DNA of 42,656 bases. It comes from Campylobacterales bacterium. Lineage in GTDB: Bacteria > Campylobacterota > Campylobacteria > Campylobacterales > QNZT01. Below the pieces are notes generated by a model that did no database searches, had not been told where the DNA came from, and saw only the letters and a list, made by a program, of their open reading frames with translations. A program made the translations under genes and the position numbers. Positions 41,585-42,656 of this stretch are shown here, one piece after another. Location of the stretch: the NCBI GenBank assembly GCA_027055005.1, contig JALUNR010000051.1, positions 1-42,656 on the forward strand. The letters are read 5' to 3'. Positions within the stretch are counted from its first letter, which is position 1, and every line of letters begins with the position of its first letter.

Positions 41585-42645
41585 TTTAATTCTCCATTTA
41601 CATAACTTCCAAGCCATTTTATAGAGTTTTTATCTTGTTTTAATAGTTTTTTAAAACTTTCATCTTCTCTATGTCCTTCAAAATCTATAAAAAACATAGA
41701 CTTAAACTTTTCCTCTTTTAATGGACGAGATTCTATTTTTAAAAGATTTATTCCTACTTCTTTAAATTTTTGTAAAAAATCAACCAAACTTCCAGCCTTG
41801 TCATCTAGTTTTGCAAGTATTGAAGTTTTATCAAAGTTACTTTTTCCATTTTTTATATCACTTAAAATTAGAAATCTTGTGCGATTTGCTTCGTTGTCCT
41901 CTATCTTTTCAAATAAAATTGGTAGATAATGAATTTTTGCTGCTATTTTAGAACAGATTGCTGCTGAGTCAGGATCGTCTTTTGCTCTTCTCGCAGCTGC
42001 TGAGGTTGAACGAGTAGGAACAAACTCAACATCAGTCAAAAAATGCTCATCCAAAAAGTTTATACACTGATTGTATCCTTGCGGATGAGAATAAATCCTT
42101 TTTATTTTTTTTATATCATCTTGTGTTGTAGCAAATGAGTGATGTATATCCATATACTCTTCTGCTACTATGAGAGAGTCATACTTAGCCAAACTATCAA
42201 GTGTAGCTCCTACTGCTCCATCAGTGTTGTTTTCTATCGGAACTACTCCAAATTTTACCTCTTTATTTTGTAAAACTTTAAAAACTCCCTCGATTGAAGA
42301 GATAGGTAGATAGTTACTCATCGCTCCAAACTTTAACTCTGCAGCTTGATGAGAGTAACTTCCCTCTGGCCCAAGATATGCTATTCTCTCAGGAAGTTCC
42401 AAGTTTCTACTAACTGCAAAAATTTCCATAAAAAGAGCTTCTATTGCTTCTTTATTTAAAAGTCCTTTGCTCATTTGTTCCAATCTATCAATGATAGCTT
42501 TTTCCCTCTCTGGCCGATAAATAGCACCTTTTGTTTGCTGTTTAAATTCTCCTACTTTTTTAACTACTTCCATCCGCTTGTTTAGTAGTTTTAAAAGTTC
42601 ATTGTCGAGATTGTCTATCTGGTTTCTTAAATCGTCTAAGTTCAT
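41581..42645 (-). CDS. pheA: Bifunctional chorismate mutase/prephenate dehydratase (P-protein)
   Basis: The 354-residue fusion has a chorismate mutase (AroQ) domain at about 1-85 (LRNQIDNLDNELLKLLNKR, YRPEREKAIIDRL). A prephenate dehydratase domain follows at about 92-265 (AYLGPEGSYSHQAAE, VVPIENNTDGAVG, NRTRFLILSD), then an ACT domain at about 270-350. The ACT domain keeps the GSLV and ESRP motifs for phenylalanine binding, so feedback inhibition is expected. It leads the pheA-hisC-fliF-fliG-fliH-dxs series known from C. jejuni. The start codon lies 11 bases from the window end, so the upstream gene is not seen. Confidence 0.95.
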   Translation of the reverse strand: MNLDDLRNQIDNLDNELLKLLNKRMEVVKKVGEFKQQTKGAIYRPEREKAIIDRLEQMSKGLLNKEAIEALFMEIFAVSRNLELPERIAYLGPEGSYSHQAAELKFGAMSNYLPISSIEGVFKVLQNKEVKFGVVPIENNTDGAVGATLDSLAKYDSLIVAEEYMDIHHSFATTQDDIKKIKRIYSHPQGYNQCINFLDEHFLTDVEFVPTRSTSAAARRAKDDPDSAAICSKIAAKIHYLPILFEKIEDNEANRTRFLILSDIKNGKSNFDKTSILAKLDDKAGSLVDFLQKFKEVGINLLKIESRPLKEEKFKSMFFIDFEGHREDESFKKLLKQDKNSIKWLGSYVNGELK

Positions 42646-42656
42646 ATTCTGCCTTT

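Noticed and set aside
1..42656. Mobile elements, CRISPR arrays, tRNA or rRNA genes
   Set aside because: No transposase or integrase frame, no regularly spaced repeats and no tRNA-like cloverleaf were seen in the spacers, which are all about 200 bases or less.

Overview
The window is AT-rich, gene-dense DNA from a member of the Campylobacterota, most likely an Arcobacter-type denitrifier (Arcobacteraceae; Sulfurimonas-like relatives are the main alternative). Three blocks of gene order support this and, from memory, are shared with Campylobacter jejuni: dus / membrane protein / dksA / rlmH / accD; fabH / plsX / rpmF / yceD / ndk / fdxA / ahpC; and pheA / hisC / fliF / fliG / fliH / dxs. A DUF2018 / small exported protein / polyprenyl synthase / hemA block matches Helicobacter pylori HP0242-HP0239. 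I see no mobile elements, rRNA, tRNA or CRISPR array, and no gene-free stretch longer than about 200 bases.

Region 1 (1-9962) is a nitrite/nitric oxide respiration island. It opens with the tail of a probable nirF, then nirC-, nirJ- and nirE-like genes for heme d1 synthesis and electron transfer to cytochrome cd1 nitrite reductase, followed by a small exported protein. Facing this are two small membrane-protein genes and a two-gene operon for an unusual heme-copper enzyme. Its large subunit keeps the heme ligands and the CuB His-His pair but has Asp where the third CuB histidine should be. Its small subunit is a cupredoxin with no CuA ligands. This looks like one of the recently proposed non-canonical NO reductase families. 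A canonical norCB operon lies only 1.3 kb away on the other strand, bracketed by two uncharacterised small membrane proteins, one of them a 52-aa ORF right after norB. Three perfect TTGAT-N4-ATCAA (FNR/DNR-type) boxes sit in this island. Each is centred 32 bp from a -10-like hexamer: one for the unusual reductase, one for norCB, and one between two divergent sets of small membrane-protein genes lying between the reductases.

Region 2 (9968-15243, minus strand) holds a secreted basic protein, an M15-type metallopeptidase, a free-standing prephenate dehydratase and the four-subunit pyruvate:ferredoxin oxidoreductase (porGDAB). The dehydratase is a second copy: a chorismate mutase-prephenate dehydratase fusion lies at the far right end. 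The two differ in the ACT-domain motif that binds phenylalanine.

Region 3 (15445-28798, mostly minus strand) is housekeeping: hemA, polyprenyl diphosphate synthase, DUF2018, dihydrouridine synthase, a DksA-type regulator, rlmH, thiE, accD and the glutamate synthase pair gltD/gltB. A 52-aa membrane ORF on the plus strand lies at 18406.

Region 4 (28914-42645) has recO on the plus strand (probably leaderless), then the fatty-acid/phospholipid block fabH-plsX-rpmF-yceD, ndk, ferredoxin, metK, a plus-strand AhpC-type peroxiredoxin, and a long minus-strand operon pheA-hisC-fliF-fliG-fliH-dxs-(small membrane protein). That operon joins aromatic/histidine amino-acid synthesis, the flagellar MS-ring/switch and isoprenoid precursor synthesis.
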